51,248 nucleotides of DNA. Source: Thermotogota bacterium. Its GTDB lineage: Bacteria; Thermotogota; Thermotogae; Thermotogales; Fervidobacteriaceae. The stretch lies in assembly GCA_030550315.1 (NCBI GenBank), contig JAUQPP010000006.1, positions 1 to 51,248 of the forward strand, written 5' to 3'. Below the pieces are notes generated by a model, which saw only the letters and a program-made list of their open reading frames with translations, made no database searches and was not told where the DNA came from. A program made the position numbers and the translations under genes. Positions 1-8,424 of the stretch are shown piece by piece (within the stretch, counting starts at the first letter, position 1; the number at the start of each line of letters is the position of its first letter).

Positions 1-132
1 ATCCTTATCTCCGGCAAAAACAGCTTTAAGCGCTCTCTCTAAGTCATTTACCGTGTCAAGCGCCAACGTCATCTGCCGATAGGCTATATCGAGAACTTTA
101 TCCTTACGTCTTTTCTCAAACCACCGCTCCAT
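1..132 (-). CDS. DUF47 (PhoU-like, phosphate-transport accessory) protein, N-terminal fragment
   Basis: The minus strand is open from an ATG at 132 to the left edge, giving the first 44 residues (MERWFEKRRKDKV...). The start has a GAGGAG Shine-Dalgarno about 9 bases upstream. The basic WF-[KR]-[KR] start followed by helices rich in Leu, Ala and Asp resembles the DUF47 family, all-helical PhoU-like proteins usually encoded beside a Pit-type phosphate permease. Most of the protein lies outside the window, so the assignment rests on the N-terminus only. Nothing downstream can be checked. Confidence 0.55.
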   Translation of the reverse strand, partial: MERWFEKRRKDKVLDIAYRQMTLALDTVNDLERALKAVFAGDKD

Positions 133-1046
133 ATATATGGGCTCCTCAACTCAGTATTTTAATTTTACTTTTATTTTTTATATGACTTTGTCTACATAAA
201 TTTAGTCTGTATTTTTATTTAATTTTTGTGACCTAAGTGCATTTATTGCATGAATTTTACTTAGCAGTTTTGGATTTAGTGTGTTAATACTAATCTTATT
301 TCTGCAATTTTTACCCGCACTGAAACATTGTGCTTTTGTCAAGAAGAACAATCCTCTGCAGTAAAGTTAAGATGTTACTTCTCTACGGAGCCAGTCAATT
401 GGAGAGGAGTTTATGAAACGAGAGGTTTGGTGAAGGTCTTTCAAAGCCAGCGTACTCTTTCACAAACTACAGTTGGCGTACAAGGTTATATGTAACCTGT
501 TTCTTGCGAAACGGTAAGCTATTCATTTTTCTTACTGGTGGATATTTTGAAACTGAGCTTTTTGGAATGTTATACAGTTAGGGAAAAATCGATAATCCGA
601 TTGGTTCAATGATTTCTGAGTTATCAAGTGTCCAACAGCCTTGGTTATCAAAGTTGCAAGGAGGCCGAATATAAGGCTGTTGAAGGGTTATTGATGACAG
701 GCAAGATGCATAGCTTGAGTTCGATAGCTCGTCTATTCACAGCTTGTTCAGTTTCCTAGCGCTTTTGACACTTGGAATTTCAAGGTGGTATCTCGAAAGC
801 GTTCAAAAAAATTGCAATATAAGAAACCTTATATTGCATTTTGTAGCTCGTAAAAATGTATGCCACAAATGTTTGTAAGTCTGCTTGAATAAAGATTTTC
901 TCGAATTTTCAATTTAAATAACTTTTGAGTGCTGTCACACCAGTGGTGATGGAATTAACCCATTGGAACACAATGCGGCGCAAATTTGAGCCTTTGGCGA
1001 GGGAGGATTTTCAGATGAGTGAGCTTCCGGCTTTTCCGATCCTCGA
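133..1046. other. Gene-free stretch with decayed coding fragments
   Basis: No intact gene is visible in about 0.9 kb between two minus-strand genes. The plus strand holds fragments that read like old coding sequence. A well-spaced GGAGAGG site leads to an ATG at 413 that is stopped after six codons, but the same frame then continues with FKASVLFHKLQLAYKV and similar text to about 515. Another fragment near 655-745 reads EAEYKAVEGLLMTGKMHSL. A third runs from an ATG at 949 to a stop at 1048-1050 (33 codons). Together they suggest a dead gene, possibly a transposase, but I could not identify a family. A strong hairpin lies at 813-838. The first 150 bases are very AT-rich and presumably carry the promoter of the DUF47 gene. 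Confidence 0.4.
813..838. repeat. Perfect 11-bp inverted repeat (hairpin)
   Basis: TGCAATATAAG at 813-823 is followed by a 4-base AAAC loop and its exact reverse complement at 828-838. It lies inside the decayed stretch with no intact gene on either side for more than 200 bp. There is no T-run directly after it on either strand, so it is not an ordinary terminator. It could be the end of a vanished mobile element or a leftover regulatory hairpin. Confidence 0.6.
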
Positions 1047-1391
1047 TTAAGTATCTCCACTACAGAAAAGTCCGCGTACTTCCTTGAAAACGAGAACTGC
1101 CGCGTTTCGGAGATAGGGATTTATTCTTTCTAGGAACCGTTGAGCAAGTTCGTCTGTTGTGAAAACCTCTATTATTATTGGGAGACTCGGTTCAACAATT
1201 TCTTTAAGAGAAGTGTGGAGCTTTTTGTCGAATATGTACCCTTCCATAGCTTTGTACTCAACCAAATCAGAGATACCTAACTCGATGGCTATATCTGCAA
1301 TGACTCTGTTGAGTGGTTTGTTATGCAATGCTTTGCACTTCTCGTTTTCGCGAACGTAGATTTTTATGTAGGTACCCACAAACTCGTACAT
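1047..1391 (-). CDS. DUF190 family protein
   Basis: This 114-residue protein matches the DUF190 family, a small ferredoxin-fold/PII-like family whose genes habitually sit beside crcB. Typical features are the KIYVREN strand near the N-terminus, the L-N-[KR]-V-I-A-D-I helix, the GYIFDKKLHTS segment (the family's G-x-x-x-x-x-x-x-H pattern) and the hydrophobic strand PIIIEVF. The ATG at 1391 follows GGGGGAAAGGGG at good distance. The stop lies only 16 bp downstream of the crcB stop in the direction of transcription, so crcB-DUF190 is very likely one transcript. The molecular role of DUF190 is unknown; context suggests it supports fluoride export. Confidence 0.8.
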   Translation of the reverse strand: MYEFVGTYIKIYVRENEKCKALHNKPLNRVIADIAIELGISDLVEYKAMEGYIFDKKLHTSLKEIVEPSLPIIIEVFTTDELAQRFLERINPYLRNAAVLVFKEVRGLFCSGDT

Positions 1392-1406
1392 AATCCCCTT
1401 TCCCCC

Positions 1407-1796
1407 TCAGAATCTGAACATCACGCGAACAAGGTTTATCCCTGCAAGAGCTCCGCCAAGGCCTAGCCCGAGATTCAAAACAATATTGGCAATGGCTTGC
1501 GAATAAAGCGCACTGTTTAAAAGAGCAACCGTTTCATAACTGAATGTCGAGAACGTTGTTAACCCTCCCATAATACCCGTGGTTAAGAATAATCTGACAT
1601 CGTAATTTAGGTCTGCATGTAGGGAAAATTCTAAGATTAGTCCAAGGAGAAAACTTCCAAGCACGTTCACTAAAAGTGTTCCTAACGGTACGAATGAATT
1701 CGGGAACTTTTCGTTTAGCCACAAAGAAATGAAGTACCGAAGAACACTACCAACCCAACCACCGATGCCAACAGACATAAGTTGCAGTAAGTGCAT
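1407..1796 (-). CDS. crcB: Fluoride ion channel CrcB/Fluc
   Basis: A 129-residue membrane protein with four hydrophobic segments. It shows the Fluc hallmarks: G-G-x-x-G-[SA]-x-x-R-[YF] at the N-terminus (GGWVGSVLRYF), the G-T-L-x-V-N-x-x-G-[SC] motif in TM2 (GTLLVNVLGSF) and the TM3 break with G-x-x-G-G-[LF]-T-T-F-S-T-F (GIMGGLTTFSTF). Fluc proteins are dual-topology dimers that let cytoplasmic fluoride out. The length is normal. An ATG with GAGGGAAC upstream starts it, and DUF190 follows. I looked for a fluoride riboswitch upstream (1797-1990, minus strand) and did not see its conserved core. Confidence 0.93.
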   Translation of the reverse strand: MHLLQLMSVGIGGWVGSVLRYFISLWLNEKFPNSFVPLGTLLVNVLGSFLLGLILEFSLHADLNYDVRLFLTTGIMGGLTTFSTFSYETVALLNSALYSQAIANIVLNLGLGLGGALAGINLVRVMFRF

Positions 1797-1997
1797 TAGT
1801 GTTCCCTCACTATCTTATATTCTGAACTCATTAAGCCAGGACATAATAATTCTTGAAGCAGATTATGATTAGTAAAAACTTAGAATCGTTGGATTTTAGG
1901 TTTTACTTCTGTCTATCTATATTTATTTTGTCATGGATACTAGCATCGGCTAACAAAAGTATCATAGGATACCAAAACTTCATCACGATTCTGTTCT

Positions 1998-2020
1998 CAA
2001 GTGATACACTGTGGTATAAT
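1998..2020 (+). promoter_or_regulatory. Probable promoter of the esterase gene (extended -10)
   Basis: TATAAT at 2015-2020 is preceded by TGG, an extended -10 (TGn-TATAAT). No good -35 hexamer is visible around 1992-1997. Transcription would start near 2027 and give an untranslated leader of about 125 bases before the ATG at 2154. Confidence 0.5.
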
Positions 2021-2033
2021 CTTTAAAGTGGCA

Positions 2034-2098
2034 AGCATGGGGTCAAATCTTTGTGAACTTTCGAAGTGTGTTTGAAAGTTATCTGCAGTTCACATGCT
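2034..2098 (+). promoter_or_regulatory. Structured 5' leader of the esterase gene
   Basis: Between the putative transcription start and the coding region, nested complementary segments can fold into one arm. These are AGCAT (2034-2038) with ATGCT (2094-2098), GTGAAC (2053-2058) with GTTCAC (2088-2093), and AACTTTC (2056-2062) with GAAAGTT (2074-2080). The last two pairings compete. A further inverted repeat, ATACAACT/AGTTGTAT (2113-2120 and 2126-2133), sits just before the Shine-Dalgarno. I do not recognise a known riboswitch. Confidence 0.35.
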
Positions 2099-2153
2099 AC
2101 CTGGTTGTAATTATACAACTTGTTGAGTTGTATGAAAAGAGGAGCTGATTTGA

Positions 2154-2891
2154 ATGAACGCTCTTGAATTTTTTAAGTCTTATGAGTACGTTAATGGGTC
2201 AGTAAGGATGAAGTACAGATTGTTTGAACCAAATGTGGAAACTGGTAGAAAGTATCCACTTGTGGTGTTTCTACATGGTGCTGGTGAACGAGGAGACGAT
2301 AACGAAAAACAAATTACGGCTAATGAAGGGGCCACGGTCTGGATAAGGCCCGAGGTTCAAGCCAAACATCCATGTTTTGTTCTGGCACCACAGTGTGCAC
2401 AAGATGGTTACTGGGGTACATCTTTTCGAGTGGAAAAAGATCCGCACAAGTTGATACCAAATTTTTATGTTGCAACTGTGTTGTTAATTATCGAGGACCT
2501 TCTTAGCAAAGCTCCCATTGACGAAGATCGAATTTACGTCACTGGCTTATCGATGGGAGGCTTTGGCACAATCGCACTGCTGACGCTAAACCCACAACTT
2601 TTTGCAGCAGGAGTTGTAGTTTGCGGTAGCAGAAATCCCGAACGATTGCATCGGATAAAGCACATTCCCTTGTGGTTATTTCATGCAGAAGATGACGATG
2701 TTGTCCCCGTAACATATTCGAGACTCTTGGTCCAAAAACTCAAAGAGCTCGGAGCGAGAGTGCTTTATACAGAGTATCCAGCTGGTTACATGAACTCTCT
2801 TGGTTTACCACCACATGCAAGCTGGGTACCGGCCTACAGAACTCAAGAAATGATATCTTGGCTTTTTGAGCAGAAACGTCGCGAAGAATGA
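2154..2891 (+). CDS. Alpha/beta-hydrolase, esterase/peptidase-like (COG4099-like)
   Basis: A 245-residue single-domain alpha/beta hydrolase. The oxyanion-hole segment is VVFLHGAGERGDDN (residues 37-50). The nucleophile is Ser133 in GLSMGGFG, the acid is probably Asp181 or Asp182 in HAEDDDVVP, and the base is His221 in PPHASW. The H-G-A-G-E-R-G-D-[DN] stretch and G-x-S-M-G-G-[FY]-G-[TA] nucleophile elbow are typical of the predicted peptidase/phospholipase-carboxylesterase group related to PHB depolymerase. No signal peptide is seen, so it is probably cytoplasmic. AGAGGAG lies 11 bases upstream of the ATG. It stands alone, ending 10 bp before the convergent aminotransferase gene. The natural substrate cannot be read from sequence. 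Confidence 0.8.
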   Translation: MNALEFFKSYEYVNGSVRMKYRLFEPNVETGRKYPLVVFLHGAGERGDDNEKQITANEGATVWIRPEVQAKHPCFVLAPQCAQDGYWGTSFRVEKDPHKLIPNFYVATVLLIIEDLLSKAPIDEDRIYVTGLSMGGFGTIALLTLNPQLFAAGVVVCGSRNPERLHRIKHIPLWLFHAEDDDVVPVTYSRLLVQKLKELGARVLYTEYPAGYMNSLGLPPHASWVPAYRTQEMISWLFEQKRREE

Positions 2892-2901
2892 CGCAAAGCT
2901 C

Positions 2902-4026
2902 TTACACCTTTAAAACTCGGCTAAAGCGCTCGGCAATTTCGTCAAGCTCATCATTGGAAACGTTCAACGGCAGCAAGAACCTAATAGTTTTTTCTCCAAC
3001 AATGTTGACCAATAGTCCCTCACTTAAGAACTCCTCCTTTGTCACTCGTTTTTCCAGCTCCACACCACGCATTAATCCCAAACCGCGAACCGTACCAAAT
3101 TGTGAGAATATTTCCTTAAAAGCCTTTCCAATATTCGTAACGTGTTCTAGTAGCTCAGCAGTTATCATCTGCAGTATTACACGTCCTGCTGCTAAAGCCA
3201 CAGGATTTGGTGCAAAAGTAGAACCATGTTCACCGGTTTCGAAGATGTCGGCCAACTCACCAAGCATTAGACAAGCTCCAAGTGGGAGACCTCCTCCGAT
3301 TCCTTTTGCAATGGTTACTATGTCTGGGTCTAAATCAAAATGTTGGTAGCCGTAGAATTTTCCAGTTCGTCCAAGACCACTTTGAACCTCGTCGGCAACA
3401 AGGAGAAAATTGTGCTTTTTTTGGTAAAATTTGATAACCTCAACCACTTCCCCCGGTATCATGTTCAGTCCTCCACTTCCATGAATAACTTCGAGAAAAA
3501 CTGCATCAACCGTTTCCGCTTTCATGAATACCTCGACTTCTGAAGCGTTGTATGGTAGAAAAACAACCTCAGTATCATGTTCTATAAAAGGTATTCTTAT
3601 TCTCTCAAAGCCCGTAATCCTTAAGGCACCCAACGTTCTTCCGTGAAAATTCTTGACAAAGCTCACGATCTTACCCTTTCGTCTGTTCCTCTTTCTGAAT
3701 TTTTCAATTACCTTCAGCGCACATTCGATGCTCTCTGCTCCAGAATTCGTAAAGAATACTTTCCCACCTTTTCCAGTTTCAGAGATAAGTCTACGAGCAA
3801 CGTACTCAGCATCTTCGTCGAGAAAGAAGTTCGACAGGTGGACGTACCGTTCCATTTTTTCCTTCATAGCTCGAATGACATTCGGATGGTTGTGCCCAAA
3901 TAGAAGTACACCGATACCCATGAAGGTATCAATGTATTCCTTGCCATCAAGATCCCAAATTCTTACTCCTGATGCGTTACGCACCTTAATTGGAAATCTG
4001 ATGTACGTGTCGGCAAGATAGGCCAT
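2902..4026 (-). CDS. Class-III PLP aminotransferase, acetylornithine / N-acetyl-diaminopimelate aminotransferase-like
   Basis: A 374-residue fold-type-I aminotransferase of subgroup III (ArgD/LysJ/GabT family). It shows the family's early W-D-x-[DE]-G-[KR]-[ER]-Y-[IL]-D motif (WDLDGKEYIDTFMGIG), the phosphate-binding loop TNSGAESIECALK, the D-E-V-Q-[ST]-G-[LF]-G-R-T-G-K motif and the PLP lysine in IAKGIGGGLPLGA. I start it at the ATG at 4026, after GGAGGGACGAGG, and not at 4140 inside lysC. It is the last gene of the lysine operon, so its likely job is transamination of the N-acetylated intermediate made by DapD. The usual acetyl-branch enzyme is a class-I PatA-type protein, so this may be an ArgD-type enzyme with that role or a dual arginine/lysine enzyme. 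Confidence 0.8.
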   Translation of the reverse strand: MAYLADTYIRFPIKVRNASGVRIWDLDGKEYIDTFMGIGVLLFGHNHPNVIRAMKEKMERYVHLSNFFLDEDAEYVARRLISETGKGGKVFFTNSGAESIECALKVIEKFRKRNRRKGKIVSFVKNFHGRTLGALRITGFERIRIPFIEHDTEVVFLPYNASEVEVFMKAETVDAVFLEVIHGSGGLNMIPGEVVEVIKFYQKKHNFLLVADEVQSGLGRTGKFYGYQHFDLDPDIVTIAKGIGGGLPLGACLMLGELADIFETGEHGSTFAPNPVALAAGRVILQMITAELLEHVTNIGKAFKEIFSQFGTVRGLGLMRGVELEKRVTKEEFLSEGLLVNIVGEKTIRFLLPLNVSNDELDEIAERFSRVLKV

Positions 4027-4069
4027 CCTCGTCCCTCCGCTCATCTTCCAATTCGCTTGACGTTTCCTG

Positions 4070-5281
4070 TCATTCTTCAACAAGCGAGAAAGCATAGCAT
4101 ATTTTTTCCACAAGTTTTTGAGCGTGTTCTTCAGGTACAAGAAGCGAGATTTTTATTTCCGACGTAGTCACTATTTCCGGTTCTATTCCCTCTTTGGATA
4201 GGATTTCCAAGAGTTTTGAAGCAACTCCGTAACTTGAACGCATCCCCGTACCAACAACCGTAATTTTTGCAAAACTGCCATAAAAATGATACTTTGCTCC
4301 ATAATCGCTGAGCGTATCATCCAGCAATTCTTTTATTCCATCAAGTTTATCCGGAACAACGGTGAATGAAATGTGCGTTCTTTCGCCATTCTTCACCAAA
4401 GAAATCATGTCCACGTTGATTCCCCTATCAGCAACACGTTTAAAAATATCCGAGACAACCGTGGCATCGCTGGTCAGATCGGTTATGGTGACTTTCACTT
4501 GGTTTTGCTCAAGGCTAACACCAGTTACAACCGGTTCTTCAAGCCATTCTGGAAGCCTGTCCACCACCCACGTTCCCTCCTCTTCTATGAAGGATGAACC
4601 ACAATAAATCTTGACACTGTATTTCTTTGCAATTTCTACAGCTCTCGAGTGAAGTACTTTCGCTCCAGTAGCTGCAAGCTCGAGCATGTCATCGTAAGTG
4701 ATATAAGACCATTTCTTTGGACGGCTAACAAGTTTAGGATCGCAACTGTACACACCGGGAACGTCGCTGTAGATCTCGCAGTCACATCTCAGTTTCGCAG
4801 CTAAGGCTACCGCAGACGTATCAGAGCCTCCCCTACCAAGTGTGGTATAATGACCATCTTCTGTAATACCTTGGAAACCTGTAATAACCAATACATCGTG
4901 TTCCTTGAGGTACTCTTTAAGATTGGGTAGGTTTATATCCAGAATACGCGCGTTTGTGTGATGTCTAGTGGTGAGTATTTTCGCTTGAAACGCGTTAAGA
5001 GATATTGCTTTGACCCTAAGATCCTTTAGAGCCATTGCAACCAGTGCACACGAGACCTGCTCACCCGTGGCAAGTAACATGTCGAGTTCCCTTTCATCCG
5101 GTCGATTTGAAACGCTCTTTGCAAGTGCAATTAACTGGTCTGTTGTTTTTCCCATAGCTGAGGCAACAACAACTACTTTGAATCCGTCACGCACTTTTCT
5201 CACGATACGATTTGCAACATTCCTGATTCGCTCTGGATCAGCAACCGATGATCCACCGTATTTTTGAACGATTACTTTCAA
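4070..5281 (-). CDS. lysC: Aspartate kinase
   Basis: A 403-residue monofunctional aspartokinase catalysing the first step of the aspartate family (aspartate to 4-phosphoaspartate). The N-terminal kinase domain (to about residue 245) starts with the signature VQKYGGSSV and contains the FQGITEDGHYTTLGRGGSD catalytic segment. Two C-terminal ACT domains follow (about 260-330 and 340-400), which bind feedback amino acids, so allosteric inhibition by lysine and/or threonine is expected. The ATG overlaps the dapD stop by 4 bp (ATGA), indicating translational coupling, and the aminotransferase follows after 43 bp. Confidence 0.95.
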   Translation of the reverse strand: MKVIVQKYGGSSVADPERIRNVANRIVRKVRDGFKVVVVASAMGKTTDQLIALAKSVSNRPDERELDMLLATGEQVSCALVAMALKDLRVKAISLNAFQAKILTTRHHTNARILDINLPNLKEYLKEHDVLVITGFQGITEDGHYTTLGRGGSDTSAVALAAKLRCDCEIYSDVPGVYSCDPKLVSRPKKWSYITYDDMLELAATGAKVLHSRAVEIAKKYSVKIYCGSSFIEEEGTWVVDRLPEWLEEPVVTGVSLEQNQVKVTITDLTSDATVVSDIFKRVADRGINVDMISLVKNGERTHISFTVVPDKLDGIKELLDDTLSDYGAKYHFYGSFAKITVVGTGMRSSYGVASKLLEILSKEGIEPEIVTTSEIKISLLVPEEHAQKLVEKICYAFSLVEE

Positions 5282-6075
5282 GTCCGCCCACCCCCAGCAC
5301 TATCTCCTCTAAGAATCTCCAGAATCTGTGTCTTACTTTCGGTCTTTTCGTCAACGGTTTTTATAACTCTGGCAGGTACACCCGCAACTACTGTTCGTGG
5401 TGGTACGTCGGTGACCACAACGGCACCAGCTGCGACAACCGCACCATCTCCAACCTTCACACCTTCCAATACAACTGCGTTCGCACCGATGACTACACGG
5501 TCACCAATAACCACCGGTTTGGCACTCGGAGGTTCAACCACACCGGCAATAACACTGCCAGCGCCGATATGACAATACCTACCTATCCGCGCCTTGGCAC
5601 CGATTACAACGTTCATATCTATCATCGTGCCTTCACCAATGACAGCTCCTATGTTGATGACTGCCCCCATCATGATAATCGCGTTATCGCCTATTTCCAC
5701 ATATTCTCGAATAATTGCCCCTGGCTCAATTCGAGCGTTGAATTTTGAAATATCGGACAGAGGAATTGCAGAACGTCTGGCTAAGTATTCCACTTTGTAG
5801 GTGTCGACAATTCCACTCTCGAGAATGGGACGGATAAATTCATAATTTCCAAGGAAAATACCAAAATCTCTTCCACCCACAAATTCAAACTCAGTTCCGT
5901 ATCCTTCGAAGCTTTTAAGTAATGCGAGATTTGAAAAATCACCAGAGGCGTACACTCTTACAAGATCTCTCTTCTTGCTCCTGGTAATAAGTTCCACTAT
6001 CTCCTCGCTCGTCAATTCGGTCGGATGTTTTTGAAAGTTACTCATCGTGGTATTGATATGCGTCTTTTTATCCAT
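5278..6075 (-). CDS. dapD: 2,3,4,5-tetrahydropyridine-2,6-dicarboxylate N-acetyltransferase
   Basis: A 265-residue acyltransferase that acetylates tetrahydrodipicolinate, committing the pathway to the acetyl branch. The first ~90 residues are the DapH-type N-terminal domain (TSEEIVELI..., SGDFSNLAL). After that a left-handed beta-helix of hexapeptide repeats runs from about residue 95 to 220 (GDNAIIMMGAVINIG, GAVVVTDVPPRTVVAGVPA). The acetyl rather than succinyl type is inferred from length and architecture. I start at the ATG at 6075, which has GGAGG 8 bases upstream; an in-frame ATG at 6099 lies deeper in dapB without a site. It overlaps dapB by 8 bp and lysC by 4 bp. Confidence 0.92.
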   Translation of the reverse strand: MDKKTHINTTMSNFQKHPTELTSEEIVELITRSKKRDLVRVYASGDFSNLALLKSFEGYGTEFEFVGGRDFGIFLGNYEFIRPILESGIVDTYKVEYLARRSAIPLSDISKFNARIEPGAIIREYVEIGDNAIIMMGAVINIGAVIGEGTMIDMNVVIGAKARIGRYCHIGAGSVIAGVVEPPSAKPVVIGDRVVIGANAVVLEGVKVGDGAVVAAGAVVVTDVPPRTVVAGVPARVIKTVDEKTESKTQILEILRGDSAGGGRT

Positions 6076-6727
6076 GCTCGATACCTCCTTCGAGAACATC
6101 CAGGAAGTTGTAGAATCCCTTTTTTACCTTCAAACAGAAGAGAGCAGCTCTTCTTGCACCACTTGCAAAAACTTTTCTTGATATAGCCGAATGTTTTAGC
6201 TCAAAAACTTCGTAAGTGTTGGCAAAGTAAATAACATGCTCCCCAAAAACTCCACCTATCCTTAACGAACTTATCGGCACCTCTCTACCGACTTCGTGTT
6301 TTAGCATAATGGCAGTGCCAGATGGTGCATCCTTTTTTTGGTTGTGATGTGTTTCAACAATCCAGCAATCCCAACCTGCGAATAGATGAGAAAATTCCCT
6401 CAGTAGCTTCTGAAATATTGCTATTCCCTCTGAAAAATTGAAGCTTTGGACGACCGCAACTTGTTTCCCCAGTTCCCTAAGTATTTCAAAGTGTTCTTGA
6501 GTGAGTGCAGTTGTTCCTATGACCAAATGTGCCGAATATCTTTTACAAAGTTCAACGGTCGTTGAGACAGCACTAGGGGAAGAAAAATCAACAATGACCT
6601 CGGGAGTGCCTCTCTCATCAAAATAATCAACATCAACTTCAAGAACAAGCTCATCCCCATGGCTCGAAAAAAGTTCTCTTAACTCTCTTCCCATCTTACC
6701 CTTCGCACCAACAATACCGTACCTCAT
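6068..6727 (-). CDS. dapB: 4-hydroxy-tetrahydrodipicolinate reductase
   Basis: A 219-residue DapB, the short form typical of Thermotogales (E. coli DapB is about 270). The NAD(P)-binding motif is GIVGAKGKMG at the N-terminus. The catalytic signature E-x-H-H-x-x-K-x-D-A-P-S-G-T-A is present as ETHHNQKKDAPSGTA (residues 125-139), with His127/His128 and Lys132 expected to protonate and bind substrate. It reduces the DapA product to tetrahydrodipicolinate. The ATG overlaps the dapA stop by 4 bp (ATGA). Confidence 0.95.
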   Translation of the reverse strand: MRYGIVGAKGKMGRELRELFSSHGDELVLEVDVDYFDERGTPEVIVDFSSPSAVSTTVELCKRYSAHLVIGTTALTQEHFEILRELGKQVAVVQSFNFSEGIAIFQKLLREFSHLFAGWDCWIVETHHNQKKDAPSGTAIMLKHEVGREVPISSLRIGGVFGEHVIYFANTYEVFELKHSAISRKVFASGARRAALFCLKVKKGFYNFLDVLEGGIEHG

Positions 6728-7623
6728 GTTCCCAACTCCTTTAGAACCTGCGAAAGCTTATCGATCGTCTGTGGCGAAGCTGGAACGAGTGGCAACCTTA
6801 GCTCGTTTTGGATGAAACCCATAAGTGAAAGTAGTGCCTTCACCGGGATTGGATTTGTTTCGATGAAGAGTAGTTTCATAAGTTTAAGGTATCTGAAGTG
6901 AATCTCAAGGGCCCTTTTTACATCCCCGTTTAAAATTGAGTGGGTCATTTCAACCATCGCTTTTGGTATAACGTTGGAGGCTACGGAAATCACCCCCTTT
7001 GCACCAGCGCACATTGTGTGAAACGCGCGGTCGTCGTTACCCGAGTATATGTAAAAGTTCATTGCCCAAGTCAGACGGTAGATCTCATCCGATTGACCTA
7101 CATCGGGGTTTGCTTCTTTGATTGCCACGATATTTGAACAATCTGATGCAAGACGTGCAACGGTCTCAGGCAAAATGTTCACACCGGTTCGTGAGGGAAC
7201 GTTGTAAATAATGATGGGGATATCGAGGCGTTCGGAGAGAAATCTGTAATGAGCGTATAAACCCTCCTGTGTTGGTTTGTTGTAGTAGGGCGTCACTACC
7301 AGTACTGCATCCGCACCATGTTGTTGTGCGTTCTTGGAAAGTTCGAGAGTTTTTCTCGTATCGTTTGTCCCAGTACTTACAATGACTTGAATAGCAGGCC
7401 CACAAATCTCTTTCGTCAGGGAAGTCAATTTATTTCTCTCGTCAACAGTTAGTGTTGCACCTTCTCCAGTTGTACCCGCGACAACAATTGCATCCACACC
7501 ATTCTCCACTTGCCATCGAACAAGTTTTTCGTACGCTCGATAATCCACCTCTCCATCCTTGAAAGGAGTAACGATCGCTGTACCAACTCCACAAAACATC
7601 CTCCAGCCCCTAACATCACTCAT
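6724..7623 (-). CDS. dapA: 4-hydroxy-tetrahydrodipicolinate synthase
   Basis: A 299-residue TIM-barrel aldolase condensing pyruvate with aspartate semialdehyde. The Schiff-base lysine is Lys169 in IVAIKEAN. Tyr140 (IIIYNVPSRTG), the YY pair in TPYYNKP (about 113-114) and the GTTGEG loop complete the active site. The ATG at 7623 overlaps the dapF stop (ATGAGTGA) and is preceded by GGGGGGTG, so it has the stronger ribosome site. However, family members normally begin at MFCGVGTAIV, eight codons later (7599). Either start may be used. The chain ends with the Thermotogales-like segment NELRLPLVPAS. Confidence 0.96.
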   Translation of the reverse strand: MSDVRGWRMFCGVGTAIVTPFKDGEVDYRAYEKLVRWQVENGVDAIVVAGTTGEGATLTVDERNKLTSLTKEICGPAIQVIVSTGTNDTRKTLELSKNAQQHGADAVLVVTPYYNKPTQEGLYAHYRFLSERLDIPIIIYNVPSRTGVNILPETVARLASDCSNIVAIKEANPDVGQSDEIYRLTWAMNFYIYSGNDDRAFHTMCAGAKGVISVASNVIPKAMVEMTHSILNGDVKRALEIHFRYLKLMKLLFIETNPIPVKALLSLMGFIQNELRLPLVPASPQTIDKLSQVLKELGT

Positions 7624-8410
7624 TCACTACACCCCCCGAAAGATAGAGCCTATCAGTTTCAAAATGAACCTTAAGTGATCCTCCACGAGTGGTAATCTGT
7701 ACAGTAAAGTCATCGAATGTTTCATCACGATTCAGACTGGAGAAATCTTCCAATGCGTAAACGTACGCACAGGCAGTTACTCCTGACCCACAAGAAAGTG
7801 TTTCACGCTCAACGCCACGCTCGTAAGTACGTACTTTGATGTGTCCTCTGGCAAGAACGTGGAAAAAATTTACGTTTGCGTCGTATTTGCGTCTCAAATC
7901 TGAAGCATACTTCATTAAGTGCTCGACCAAATCTTCTTCCGTAAAAACTCCGTTGGACGTAACCCCAATGGTTAGGTGTGAAACACCGACATTTACAAGT
8001 TTTCCGGCAAGAATCGCACCGTGGAAAACTTCCAAAATATCTCTATCAATTCTTGGTTTAGGCATTTCTACCTTGATTTCTTCACTGATAATTGCATGTA
8101 GGAAACCCACTGATGTTTCAAATCGAAGGTCTCCACAGAGTCCGTATTTATCATGCAAATACCCCGCAAATACCCTCGCACCATTGCCACAAAACGCTGC
8201 CCTTCTCCCATCTCTGTTGAAGTAGTCCATTCGGAAGTTTAAACCTTCATTGGAACGTTCGACGAAAATAACTCCGTCCCTCTCGCCAACAACATTAAGT
8301 ACAATTTGAGATTTTTCTTTGTCAGTCAGTGATAATTCGGGCAAAAGCTCTACCACAACAAATGTGTTACCCGTTGCAGTGTATGGAACAATATCCAAAA
8401 TACCGTCCAT
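7616..8410 (-). CDS. dapF: Diaminopimelate epimerase
   Basis: A 264-residue cofactor-independent racemase that converts LL- to meso-diaminopimelate for lysine and peptidoglycan. Both catalytic cysteines are present: Cys74 in AFCGNGARV and Cys207 in LSCGSGVTACAY. The N-terminal F-x-x-x-x-x-x-G-N-x-F pattern is seen as YTATGNTFVVV; the usual Asp of G-N-D-F is Thr here. The ATG at 8410 follows GAAGGGAA. It is the second gene of the operon, 14 bp after asd, and overlaps dapA by 8 bp. Confidence 0.95.
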   Translation of the reverse strand: MDGILDIVPYTATGNTFVVVELLPELSLTDKEKSQIVLNVVGERDGVIFVERSNEGLNFRMDYFNRDGRRAAFCGNGARVFAGYLHDKYGLCGDLRFETSVGFLHAIISEEIKVEMPKPRIDRDILEVFHGAILAGKLVNVGVSHLTIGVTSNGVFTEEDLVEHLMKYASDLRRKYDANVNFFHVLARGHIKVRTYERGVERETLSCGSGVTACAYVYALEDFSSLNRDETFDDFTVQITTRGGSLKVHFETDRLYLSGGVVNE

Positions 8411-8424
8411 TCGTTTCCCTTCTT

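Noticed and set aside
1797-1990. Possible fluoride riboswitch upstream of crcB
   Set aside because: The minus-strand leader lacks the conserved GGNGAUGGNGUUC-type core and the later CUGAUG segment; only a Shine-Dalgarno was found.
3340-3543. Plus-strand ORFs within the aminotransferase, lysC and dapD genes
   Set aside because: They are antisense shadows of strongly supported genes, with no ribosome sites or domain content.
5248-5748. 166-codon plus-strand ORF opposite dapD
   Set aside because: It mirrors the hexapeptide-repeat coding of dapD, which gives long spurious antisense frames; its His/Asn/Tyr-rich composition is not protein-like.
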